Shown here piece after piece: positions 49,757-57,417 of a stretch of DNA of 64,000 bases. Location: contig JALHJW010000012.1 of assembly GCA_022839785.1 (NCBI GenBank), positions 1 to 64,000 on the forward strand, given 5' to 3'. The notes below the pieces were generated by a model, which was not told the DNA's origin, did not search any database, and saw nothing but the letters and a program-made list of their open reading frames with translations. The position numbers were made by a program, and so were the translations under genes. Numbering within the stretch: position 1 is the stretch's first letter; every line of letters starts with the position of its first letter. Origin of the DNA: Desulfovibrio sp. (GTDB lineage Bacteria > Desulfobacterota > Desulfovibrionia > Desulfovibrionales > Desulfovibrionaceae).

Positions 49757-50440
49757 TCATTCCTTGAAACGGTAGCCCACGCCGCGCACGGTTTCCACGA
49801 TGTCGGCGTACTCGCCGAGCTTCTGCCTGAGACGCCGCACATGGGTGTCCACGGTGCGGGCGTAGCCGTCGAACTCGTAGCCCCAGACCGTGTTCAGCAG
49901 CTGGTCGCGCGTCTGGACGCGGCCCTGGCTGCGGATCAGCTCGGCCAGGAGCTTGAACTCCGTGGCCGTGAGCTGCAGCTCCTCCCCGTCCACTTCGGCG
50001 CGGTGCGCGTCCATGTCCACGGTCAGGCCGCCGTGCCGCCAGAGCTTGCGCGCGCCGTTCTCGGGCTTGCCCCGGCGCAGCAGGTTCTTGATGCGCAGCA
50101 GGATCTCGCGCGGCGAAAACGGCTTGACCACGTAGTCGTCCGCCCCGAGTTCCAGGCCCACGATGCGGTCCACCTCCTCGCCGCGCGCGGTGAGCATGAT
50201 CACGGCGGTCTGGGCGGTTTCCGGGCCCTTCTTCAGCTCACGGCAGATCTCGAAGCCGTCCATGCCGGGCAGCATCAGATCCAGCAGGACAAGATCCGGC
50301 CTGCTCCGCCGGGCCTTGGCCATGGCCTCTCCGCCCTCCCCGGCCTCCAGCACCGTGTACCCGGCGCTGGACAGCGTGAACTTGAGGAGGTCGCGGATGT
50401 CCTCGTCGTCTTCGACCACAAGAATGGTCTCTTTGGGCAT
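49757..50440 (-). CDS. phoB: PhoB-type response regulator
   Basis: A 227-residue OmpR/PhoB-family regulator. Receiver: acidic pair Asp11-Asp12, phosphoacceptor Asp54 in VLLDLMLPGMDG, Lys106 in VVKPFSPREI. DNA-binding winged helix: LTATEFKLLAELIRSQGRVQTRDQLLNTVWG and the recognition helix RTVDTHVRRLRQKLG. The assignment to PhoB rests on the pstB-phoU neighbours. No phoR kinase gene is adjacent. The ATG at 50440 has GGAG six bases before it; an in-frame GTG ten codons earlier is less suitable. Confidence 0.9.
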   Translation of the reverse strand: MPKETILVVEDDEDIRDLLKFTLSSAGYTVLEAGEGGEAMAKARRSRPDLVLLDLMLPGMDGFEICRELKKGPETAQTAVIMLTARGEEVDRIVGLELGADDYVVKPFSPREILLRIKNLLRRGKPENGARKLWRHGGLTVDMDAHRAEVDGEELQLTATEFKLLAELIRSQGRVQTRDQLLNTVWGYEFDGYARTVDTHVRRLRQKLGEYADIVETVRGVGYRFKE

Positions 50441-50603
50441 TGTCTGCTCCATAGGCGGGGATGAATGCACCAGCCCGTTGACGGTTGTATGATGCGATTG
50501 TGGCGAAATTGTTACAATGCGGAAAGGGGCGGGGCAAGCGGCACGGAACGAGGGATGGAGAGCGCCGCCCGGGGCGGTCCGGAAAGGAGGCGGAAGGAGG
50601 GGG

Positions 50604-52211
50604 TCAGACGCCGCGCAGCAGGTCGCGGGCCAGGCGCAGGCCCTGTTCGCCGCCGCCCGCCATGCGGGCCAGCTCGGCCGTTACCTCGGCCGGGGCCAGG
50701 ACGGCGCAGCGGGTGAAGGTCTCGCCGTCCACCACCTCCTTGCTCACGGAGAAGTGGCGCGAGGCGCGCGCCGCGATCTGCGGCCAGTGGGAGATGACCA
50801 GCGTCTGCCGGGCCCTGGCCAGACCGGCCAGCCGGTCCGCGACCTTGAGCAGGGTCATGCCACCCACCCCGGCGTCCACCTCGTCGAAGATCAGGGTGGC
50901 CTCGTCGCTGCCCGCGCGCAGTCCCGCCAGGGCCAGGAGGAAGCGCGACAGCTCGCCGCCCGAGGCGATGCGGTCCAGCGGCTGGGGCGGCTGGCCGGGG
51001 TTGGGCACCCAGAGGATGCGGCCGCGCAGTTCGGCGACGCCGGGAAACAGCTCCTGCGGCGCGAAGTCGGCCAGCACCCGCACCCCCTCGGCGAAGCCCA
51101 GTTCCCGCAGGTCGCCGGCCAGCCGGTCGCAGAGGCCGCGAGCCGCCTCGCGTCTGGCCGCGTCCAGATGCGCGAGGACCGCGCGCAGCTCGTTCCCCAG
51201 CCGCTCCTCCTCGCGCGCCAGCCGCTTCTCGTCCAGACCGCTCTGGTCCAGGAAGGACAGGTTCTGCTCGATCTCGCGGCCCAGGGTCACGATCTCCTCA
51301 AGCTCGCGCTTGAGCTTCCGCTTGAGCTGCGCCAGGTCCCACAGCCGCTTCTCCACGGCCTCAAGCTCGGCCTCGCCCCCGGCCGCCGCGGCCGCGGGTC
51401 CGGCCCGCAGGCGGCCCTCCAGGTCGCGCAGGACAAGGCGCAACTCCTCGACCCCGTCGGCCTCGGCCGCGAAGGACGGATCGGCCTTGGCCAGGCCGCG
51501 CAGCTCGCGGGAGAGCGCGTCCGCCCCGGCCAGCAGCCCGTCCCCCTGGCCGTGCAGCAGGGCAAGGGCGCGCTCCACCGCCCCGGCCGCTTCGGCCGCG
51601 CCGCGCAGCTCCTCGCGCCGGGCCAGCAGTTCGGCCTCCTCGCCGGGCAGGGGGGCCACCTTGGCGATCTCGCGCGCCTGGTATTCGAGAAATTCGCGCT
51701 TCTCGGACAGGCTCCGCGCGCGCTCGCGGCAGGCGGCCAGCTCGCGCGCGGCCTCGCGCAGCCCGGTCAGCAGCCGGGCGCGCTCGGCGAAGAGTTCGGG
51801 CGTCGGCGTGAAGCCGTCCAGCAGTTCGGCCTGGTGCGCCGGGGAGAGCAGGCGGGACTGGGCGTGCTGCGAGGTCTGCAGGAAGAGGCGGGGCCTGAGT
51901 TCGGCCATGCTCTCCAAACTGGCCAGGGAGTCGTCGCGGAAGAGGCGGCTGCGGCCGGTGTCGGCGGAAAGCTCGCGGCGCAGCGCCACCTCGGCCCCGT
52001 CCACCTCGAAGATGGCCTCGACCACGGCCTTGTCCGCGCCGGGCCTGACGTGCGCGGCGTCCATGCGGCCGCCGCTGACGAAATCCAGGGCTTTCAGGAT
52101 GAAGGACTTGCCCGCGCCGGTCTCGCCGGTCAGGGCGTTGAACCCCGTGGCGAACTCCAGTTCCGCGTCGGCGATGAGCGCCAGATTCCGGATGCGCAGG
52201 TAATGCAGCAT
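50604..52211 (-). CDS. recN: RecN, DNA repair protein
   Basis: A 535-residue SMC-like ATPase for double-strand break repair. Walker A GETGAGKS at 29-36, a long central region rich in Leu, Arg and Glu that forms the coiled coil (about 150-370), then the C-terminal ATPase half with LDRIASGGELSRFLLAL (signature) and LIFDEVDAGVGG (Walker B). Length is typical. It lies upstream of phoB on the same strand with a 163-base gap that probably holds the phoB promoter. Ribosome site unclear. Confidence 0.94.
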   Translation of the reverse strand: MLHYLRIRNLALIADAELEFATGFNALTGETGAGKSFILKALDFVSGGRMDAAHVRPGADKAVVEAIFEVDGAEVALRRELSADTGRSRLFRDDSLASLESMAELRPRLFLQTSQHAQSRLLSPAHQAELLDGFTPTPELFAERARLLTGLREAARELAACRERARSLSEKREFLEYQAREIAKVAPLPGEEAELLARREELRGAAEAAGAVERALALLHGQGDGLLAGADALSRELRGLAKADPSFAAEADGVEELRLVLRDLEGRLRAGPAAAAAGGEAELEAVEKRLWDLAQLKRKLKRELEEIVTLGREIEQNLSFLDQSGLDEKRLAREEERLGNELRAVLAHLDAARREAARGLCDRLAGDLRELGFAEGVRVLADFAPQELFPGVAELRGRILWVPNPGQPPQPLDRIASGGELSRFLLALAGLRAGSDEATLIFDEVDAGVGGMTLLKVADRLAGLARARQTLVISHWPQIAARASRHFSVSKEVVDGETFTRCAVLAPAEVTAELARMAGGGEQGLRLARDLLRGV

Positions 52212-52272
52212 GGAAATGGTGTATAGCCGCAGGAAGGGGAAGCGACAAGCAGGGCGGTGGGCAGAGTTGGCG

Positions 52273-52989
52273 TCACTCCCCGACCACAGGTAGCCGTCTG
52301 ACGAGGCGCAGGCCCTCTGCGCTGACCTCGGCCTGCCAGGGCCAGGCCTCGACCCCGGCGTTCAGGGCCGCGTAAAAAGCCTTGGCGTACTCCTCGTCCA
52401 CGCACCAGGCCGGGCCGAAACAGGCCGCATCGCTGCGCGTGATCAGGTAGAAGGTCGCCACACGAGCGCCTTGCGCGGCCTGGCGCATCAATTCCTCCAG
52501 ATGCTTCTTGCCGCGCTCGGTGCGCGCGTCCGGGAACAGGGCCACGTCGTCCTCGGCCAGGGTGACGTTCTTGCACTCCACCCAGAGCGGGCCGCGCGGC
52601 GTCTCAAAGCGCGCGTCCAGGCGCGAGTCGCCGATCTTCGCCTCGGGCCGCATGGCCGTGGCCTCGGAAAGTTCGGGCAGCAGACGGTTTGTGAAGGCCC
52701 AGGCCAGCAGCTTGTTGGGCACCTGGGTGTTCACGCAGCACCAGTGGCGGTCCCTGTCGTTTGCCCCGCCCACCTCCACGGCCTCCAGGGTCCAGGCCAG
52801 CTTGCGCTTCGGGTTCGCGGCCGGGGAGACCAGCGCCCCGCGCCCGGGCCGCACCAGCCCGAGCATGGAGCCCGAGTTGTTGGTGTGCACCCAGGTGGCC
52901 GCGCCACCCAAGTCCACCTCGACCAGGAAGCGCTTCTCGCGCCGGATTAAAGAGGCAAATTTGATGCTTGAACTATAAGTGAACCTCAT
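52273..52989 (-). CDS. sfsA: SfsA, nuclease-like DNA-binding protein
   Basis: A 238-residue protein with the SfsA pattern: LIRREKRFLVEVDLGG near the start, VHTNNSGSMLGL, AWTLEAVEVG, and the PD-(D/E)XK-type core SRLDARFE...WVECKNVTL followed by FPDARTERGKKHLEEL. The family's first description was in maltose metabolism in E. coli; its biochemical role is uncertain. The start overlaps the stop of the AT-rich gene (ATGA). The first 15 codons are themselves AT-rich, so the composition border falls inside this gene. Confidence 0.92.
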   Translation of the reverse strand: MRFTYSSSIKFASLIRREKRFLVEVDLGGAATWVHTNNSGSMLGLVRPGRGALVSPAANPKRKLAWTLEAVEVGGANDRDRHWCCVNTQVPNKLLAWAFTNRLLPELSEATAMRPEAKIGDSRLDARFETPRGPLWVECKNVTLAEDDVALFPDARTERGKKHLEELMRQAAQGARVATFYLITRSDAACFGPAWCVDEEYAKAFYAALNAGVEAWPWQAEVSAEGLRLVRRLPVVGE

Positions 52990-53720
52990 GACGTTGCTTT
53001 TTTGATTGCTTCCCGAAGCTGGTTGAATTTGTTAATATAGTCAGAACTGGCTTTTTTAATTCTTCCTAAATACCCACGTTTTTTGTTTGGGTATACTTCG
53101 TGTATTAGTGAAAAATTGATATGTCCTCTTAATGGAGAAGTTAGCTCAATTAGTTTGTCAAGATAATCACTGTACTGTTTGAATTTAGCATAAGTTAAAA
53201 TGCCGTTGCTTGATTTATTTTTAATCTCATTAGAATAAGCGTTAAACTCTTTTATTAAATTGAGAAGAGAAGATAGTAGGTCATTGATATTTGATATTAT
53301 ATAAATCGCTGTGTTAGAGTATGCATTATTGGCTAATTTCATAAGAGCATCATGTAGTTTGTTTGTATAAATATAGTGTGAATGATTTTCGTCTATGGCA
53401 ATTATATCTTCGTCGCCAAAATTATGTGAGCTTAGTTCCGTTCTAAAATATGCAGATATATGGAATATTGAATTATAGAATTCATATAGTGCATTATCAA
53501 GATCATTTGCGCAAGCACGTTTATATTCAACGAACAGCTTTTGTCTCCATGTTAGTTTGTTCAGATGATAGGTTATTAAAAAGCCCAATACTGTAACTAG
53601 TATTGTCATAAAAGACCATATTGATCCGTGTTCCGGTTTTGATATCCATGCAAAGGCATCTTTCAACATTATAGTGGCATCGCACATTTTGACTTGCCCT
53701 GTTTGGTGATTGTCAGTCAG
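52945..53720. other. AT-rich, horizontally acquired segment
   Basis: Base composition changes abruptly: two 60-base lines counted (53281 and 53401) have 16 and 19 G+C bases (27-32%), against roughly 70% on both sides. The edges fall in the 5' end of sfsA and the 3' end of the thioesterase gene. It holds one gene. No insertion-sequence ends, direct repeats, integrase or tRNA site were seen at the edges. Confidence 0.85.
52986..53687 (-). CDS. Orphan one-span membrane protein of foreign origin
   Basis: A 233-residue protein I do not recognise. A membrane span (about 24-43, GSIWSFMTILVTVLGFLITY) is followed by KLTWRQKLFVEYKRAC and a long cytoplasmic helical region rich in Asn, Ile, Ser, Lys and Tyr, ending in a basic tail. 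Composition and codon use (AAA, TTA, ATA) are unlike every neighbour. The first ATG (53687) has only a poor ribosome site; an ATG at 53669 is an alternative. The stop overlaps the sfsA start. One-gene AT-rich cargo between housekeeping genes, with a membrane anchor and helical effector-like domain, recalls phage-defence or abortive-infection orphans, but no motif proves it. Confidence 0.75.
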   Translation of the reverse strand: MCDATIMLKDAFAWISKPEHGSIWSFMTILVTVLGFLITYHLNKLTWRQKLFVEYKRACANDLDNALYEFYNSIFHISAYFRTELSSHNFGDEDIIAIDENHSHYIYTNKLHDALMKLANNAYSNTAIYIISNINDLLSSLLNLIKEFNAYSNEIKNKSSNGILTYAKFKQYSDYLDKLIELTSPLRGHINFSLIHEVYPNKKRGYLGRIKKASSDYINKFNQLREAIKKATS

Positions 53721-54145
53721 GAGCGCTGCAAGTGTTCTGTCTGTTTGGGCTTCGGCCCCAGGCCGCTGTCCAGGGAGCGGTAGCGCTCCACCTTGGGCAG
53801 GGCCTGCTTGCGGCCCTGGTCGTCCAGGCAGACGAAGGTGATGCTCGTGGTCACGATCTCCTTTTCCTCCACCGCGCCGGGCTCGTCCGCGAAGACGGCC
53901 ACGCGGTAGGTGATGGCGGTCGTGCCCTGCTTTTCGGGCTCCACGGAGAAGCGCAGGATGGCCCCGCAGTGCGCGGGTTTGCGGAAGACGATGTCCTGCA
54001 TGGCCATGGTCACCAGCTTGCAGCCGGGGAAGTCCAGGCTGGCGGTGAGCCAGGCGTATTCGTCGATCCAGGCCAGCATGGCCCCGCCGAAGAGGTGGCC
54101 GTAGTGGTTCAGGTGCTCGGTGCGCACGATGCAGTAGGTGTCCAT
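53717..54145 (-). CDS. Acyl-CoA thioesterase (hotdog fold)
   Basis: A 142-residue YciA-like thioesterase: RTEHLNHYGHLFGGAMLAWIDEYAWL with the catalytic Asp in the HLFGGAMLAWID stretch, DIVFRKPAHCGAILRF, and TSITFVCLDDQGR. It hydrolyses acyl-CoA. An AGGAGCC site lies before the ATG. The last codons (PKQTEHLQRS) lie at the border of the AT-rich segment, so the original C-terminus may have been changed by the insertion. Confidence 0.88.
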   Translation of the reverse strand: MDTYCIVRTEHLNHYGHLFGGAMLAWIDEYAWLTASLDFPGCKLVTMAMQDIVFRKPAHCGAILRFSVEPEKQGTTAITYRVAVFADEPGAVEEKEIVTTSITFVCLDDQGRKQALPKVERYRSLDSGLGPKPKQTEHLQRS

Positions 54146-54237
54146 GGCGGCTCCTGTGGATGCGGGGGCTGGCGATGATCCAGTTTATGCGTTTCCTGGG
54201 CGGGCGCGTCAACCGGAGCCGGGCGGGGCCGCCCCGC

Positions 54238-55572
54238 TCACTTCAGCATGTGCCGCGGCAGGAAGAAGACCATGTCCGGGAACACGGTGAGCACCACCGT
54301 GACCAGGAGCAGGACCAGGAAGAAGGGGAAGGAGTTCCTGAGGATGAAGGGCACCTCCTCGTGCGAGATGTGCTGCAGCACGAAGACGGAGAAGCCCACG
54401 GGCGGGGTGATCTGCGACAGTTCCACCATGATCACCACGAAGATGCCGAACCACAGGGGGTCGAAGCCCGCCTGCACGATGATCGGCAGCACGATGGGCA
54501 GGGTCATCACGACCATGGAGATGCCGTCCAGGATCATGCCCAGGATGGCGTACATGACGGCCACCACGAAGATCAGCGCGTAGGGCGGCAGGCCGAGCGC
54601 CGCGATGTACTCCGAGAGCGCCCGCGCCAGCCCCATGAAGCCCACCGCCTGCGAGAGGAAGCCCGCGCCCGCGATGATGAAGCAGATCATGGTCGAGGTC
54701 CTGACCGTGGCCAGGAAGGCGTCGCGCAGGCTCTCCCGCGACAGCTCGCGGAACCACGCGGCCACGCCCAGCGCGCCGAGCACGCCGATGGCCGCGGCCT
54801 CGGTGGGGGTGGTCAGGCCCGTGTAGATGCCGCCCAGCACCAGCCCGATGAGCAGGACCACGGGCAGTATCTCGCGCACCGCGATCATGCGGTCCATGGC
54901 CGTGTAGCTCTCCTTGCGCTGCGGCACGAGCTTCGGGTCGAGGATGACGCGCAGCGCGATCCAGCCCGAGAAGCACGCGCCCATGAACAGCCCGGGGATG
55001 ATGCCCGCGATGAAGAGCTGGCCGATGGAGGTGTCCGCCAGCACGCCGTAGATGATCATGATCAGGGACGGCGGGATGAGGAAGCCCAGGGTGCCCGCGC
55101 CCGCCAGGGAGCCCAGGGCCAGGCCCTTGTCGTAGCCGCGCGCGCTGAGTTCGCGGTAGGTGATCTTGCCCACGGTGGCCGTGGTCGCGGCGCTGGAGCC
55201 GGAGATGGCGGCGAAGAGCGAGCAGGCCACCACGTTGACGTGCAAAAGCCTGCCTGGAATCCACGAAAGCCACGGCGCGAGCCCGCTCATGAGCTTCTTG
55301 GAGATGGCCGTGCGGTAGAGGATCTCGCCCATGAGCACGAAGAGCGGCAGCGAGGAGAGCGCCCAGGAGTTGAGCGTGTTCCAGGCCGAGTTGGCCATGA
55401 GCCCGCCGATCTTGCCCCAGATGGAGATGGCGGGCGGCAGGCCGGACTTGTAGAGCAGCATGCCCACGATGCCCGTGGCGAACAGCGAGAAGCCGATCCA
55501 CAGCCCCGAGAGCAGGAGCAGGAACATGACCGCCAGCAGCGCGGCCGCAAGCAGGAGCGGATCGCTGATCAT
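54238..55572 (-). CDS. dctM: TRAP transporter large permease DctM
   Basis: A 444-residue membrane protein with about twelve spans, the translocation subunit of a TRAP system that imports carboxylates or similar solutes with a sodium gradient. Family stretches: PLFVLMGEILYRTAISKKLM, AISGSSAATTATVGKI, GTLGFLIPPSLIMIIYGVLADTS, TPTEAAAIGVLGAL and ELSQITPPVGFSVFVL. Its start overlaps the dctQ stop (ATGA). Last gene of the dctP-dctQ-dctM operon, divergent from hyuAB. Confidence 0.94.
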   Translation of the reverse strand: MISDPLLLAAALLAVMFLLLLSGLWIGFSLFATGIVGMLLYKSGLPPAISIWGKIGGLMANSAWNTLNSWALSSLPLFVLMGEILYRTAISKKLMSGLAPWLSWIPGRLLHVNVVACSLFAAISGSSAATTATVGKITYRELSARGYDKGLALGSLAGAGTLGFLIPPSLIMIIYGVLADTSIGQLFIAGIIPGLFMGACFSGWIALRVILDPKLVPQRKESYTAMDRMIAVREILPVVLLIGLVLGGIYTGLTTPTEAAAIGVLGALGVAAWFRELSRESLRDAFLATVRTSTMICFIIAGAGFLSQAVGFMGLARALSEYIAALGLPPYALIFVVAVMYAILGMILDGISMVVMTLPIVLPIIVQAGFDPLWFGIFVVIMVELSQITPPVGFSVFVLQHISHEEVPFILRNSFPFFLVLLLVTVVLTVFPDMVFFLPRHMLK

Positions 55573-56078
55573 GCCGTGCCGCCCTTGGCCCGCTCGCGGC
55601 CCGTGAGGATGCGCGCCGCCGTGGCCGCGAGTTGCAGCAGGAAGAGCGCGAAGCCCAGCGGCACCGCGATCTGGGGAATCCACAGCGGCGTCTCGGCCAT
55701 GGAGTCGGCCAGGATGTCCAGTTCCTTGTGGTCCAGGACCATGCCCACGGAGTGCCACAGGCCGAAGCAGCAGATGGCCGCGGCCAGCAGGCAGGCCGCG
55801 AGGTCGAGGCGTTTGCGCCAGACCGGCCCCACGGCCGTGCGCACCATGGTGATGCGGATCAGCGAGTCGTCGCGCAGCGTGGCCCCGTAGCCGAGGCTCA
55901 CCGAGACGAGCAGCAGGTAGCCGCCGTACTCGCTGGTGATCAGCAGCGAGACGCCGAAGAGCGCCCTGGCCAGGATCTCGGCCAGGGTCAGGGCCACCAG
56001 CAGCCCGAGGCAGAGCGCCGAGAGGAAGGCCCCCCACGAGGAGAGGCCTTCCCCCAGCCGGATGAGGCGCTGCGTCAT
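55569..56078 (-). CDS. dctQ: TRAP transporter small permease DctQ
   Basis: A 169-residue four-span membrane protein, the small permease subunit. The DctQ pattern is visible: LVALTLAEILARALFGVSLLITSEYGGYLLLVSVSLGYGATLRDDSLIRITMV, where the loop with RDDSHI-like residues is typical. It starts 7 bases after dctP and overlaps dctM. Confidence 0.92.
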   Translation of the reverse strand: MTQRLIRLGEGLSSWGAFLSALCLGLLVALTLAEILARALFGVSLLITSEYGGYLLLVSVSLGYGATLRDDSLIRITMVRTAVGPVWRKRLDLAACLLAAAICCFGLWHSVGMVLDHKELDILADSMAETPLWIPQIAVPLGFALFLLQLAATAARILTGRERAKGGTA

Positions 56079-56085
56079 CGGCCCG

Positions 56086-57063
56086 CTACTTCGTGAAGGC
56101 GTCCACGACGGCCTTGGTCTCGGGCTTGGCGGTCTTCAGGAACTCGTCCATCATCTTCTTGGCGATCTCGTCGAGCCTGGTTTGCACCGGGGCGGGCGGC
56201 GTGGCGATCCTGATGCCGCCCGCCTTGACCGCGTCCAGGGCCTCCTGGTTGGAGGTCTCGGAGATCTTCCACTGCTCGGCCTCGGTCTCGGCCGCGGCCT
56301 TGAGCATGGCCTCCTGCTGCGCCTTGGACAGCGACTTCCAGTAGTCCAGGTTGATGACCAGCATGTTCAGCGGGTAGGCGTAGGCGATCTCGGAGAAGTC
56401 CGAGAGGACCTCCCAGAACTTGCCGTCCTTGCCGGACACGGCCGAGGTCAGGACCGAGTCGGCCAGGCCGGTCTGCAGCGCGGAGTAGACCTCGCCCCAG
56501 GGCAGGGACATGGGATGCGCCCCCGCGTTCTCCAGGAAGGTCGCGCCGTTCTTGTCGTAGGTGCGGATCTTGAGCCCCTTCAGGTCGTCCGGGGCGTTCA
56601 GCGCGCGCTTGGCGAAGACGCCGGACGGCGGCCAGGGCGCGGCGTAGAGCAGCTTCTGGTTCCAGCGCGCCAGGGCCTTCTCGTAGGCGGGCTTGGCGAT
56701 GCCGTAGAACTTCCGGGACTCGGCGTAGGACTTGGCCACGCGCGGCATGGACGAGACGCCGAAGATCTCCTCCGAACCCGCCACCACGCCCATGAGGATG
56801 TCGGACATGGGCACCGTGGCGTCCTTCACGGCCTTGAGCAGCTCCGGCCCCTTGAAGCCGAGCGCGCCGCCCGCGTGCACCGTGATGACCACCTCGCCGT
56901 TCGTGGCGGCCTTGACCTTCTCGGCGAAGTTCGCCGCGCCCTGGGAATGGAAGTTGTTCGCCGGGTAGATGGCGTTGCAGTCCATCTTGATGGGAGCGGC
57001 CCAGGCCTGCCCGGCCGTGAGCAGCAGGGCGAGACAGGAGAGCACGAAGAGTCGTTTGAGCAT
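56086..57063 (-). CDS. dctP: TRAP transporter solute-binding protein DctP
   Basis: A 325-residue periplasmic binding protein with a Sec signal (about 3-22, AWA|A). Family features: FAEKVKAATNGEVVITVHAGGALGF, ELLKAVKDATVPMSDILMG, DDLKGLKIRTYDKNGATFLENAGAHPMSLPWGEVYSALQTGLADSVLTS. The conserved Arg of the ligand-binding RTYD stretch (DLKGLKIRTYD) suggests an organic acid. The gene is divergent from hyuA across 354 bases, so the ligand may be what HyuAB hydrolyses. Confidence 0.93.
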   Translation of the reverse strand: MLKRLFVLSCLALLLTAGQAWAAPIKMDCNAIYPANNFHSQGAANFAEKVKAATNGEVVITVHAGGALGFKGPELLKAVKDATVPMSDILMGVVAGSEEIFGVSSMPRVAKSYAESRKFYGIAKPAYEKALARWNQKLLYAAPWPPSGVFAKRALNAPDDLKGLKIRTYDKNGATFLENAGAHPMSLPWGEVYSALQTGLADSVLTSAVSGKDGKFWEVLSDFSEIAYAYPLNMLVINLDYWKSLSKAQQEAMLKAAAETEAEQWKISETSNQEALDAVKAGGIRIATPPAPVQTRLDEIAKKMMDEFLKTAKPETKAVVDAFTK

Positions 57064-57417
57064 GCTGCGCCTCCTTGGCGGGTGGTCGCCCGCCAGGCGG
57101 GCCGGGCGGGCGGGGTGGATGGGACGTCGCGGTCCGTCGCTGTCGAAAGCAAGGCCCGTGCCTGAAGCCTCCGCCGCCGCCTCCCCTCGCGCCCCCCGAA
57201 GGGGATGGTCCGGAAACGCCCGGCCGCAGAGACTTCCCGGCCGCGCGCCGCGAAGCCCGAAACGATGTTCAGCCTTGACTCTACAGGGTTTGCGTGAAAT
57301 TTTCTACAGCCTTGTCAGCGCGGTTGACGATTTTGTTGCGCCGCAGCGCCCGGCGCGCGGCCGCTCCCGGCCGTCCGCGGACGAGACGACCTTCCGGAAC
57401 CTCTTGAGGAGTTGCGC
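57064..57417. other. Divergent promoter region of dctPQM and hyuAB
   Basis: No gene. The half near hyuA contains TTGACT followed by an AT-rich stretch (57274-57310), CTACAG twice 23 bases apart, and an imperfect dyad TTGTCA-N7-TGACGA at 57312-57330. These are the likely promoter and operator for one or both operons. Confidence 0.5.
57312..57330. promoter_or_regulatory. Candidate operator upstream of hyuA
   Basis: TTGTCA and TGACGA form an imperfect inverted repeat with a 7-base centre (core GTCA-N7-TGAC), of the size GntR-family regulators use. No regulator gene is adjacent. Confidence 0.3.

Noticed and set aside
50441..50470. An earlier GTG start for phoB
   Set aside because: It adds ten residues with no similarity to PhoB; the ATG at 50440 has GGAG at the right distance and gives the usual length.
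52945..53720. The AT-rich segment as an insertion sequence or integron cassette
   Set aside because: No terminal inverted repeats, target duplication, transposase or attachment site could be seen at its edges.
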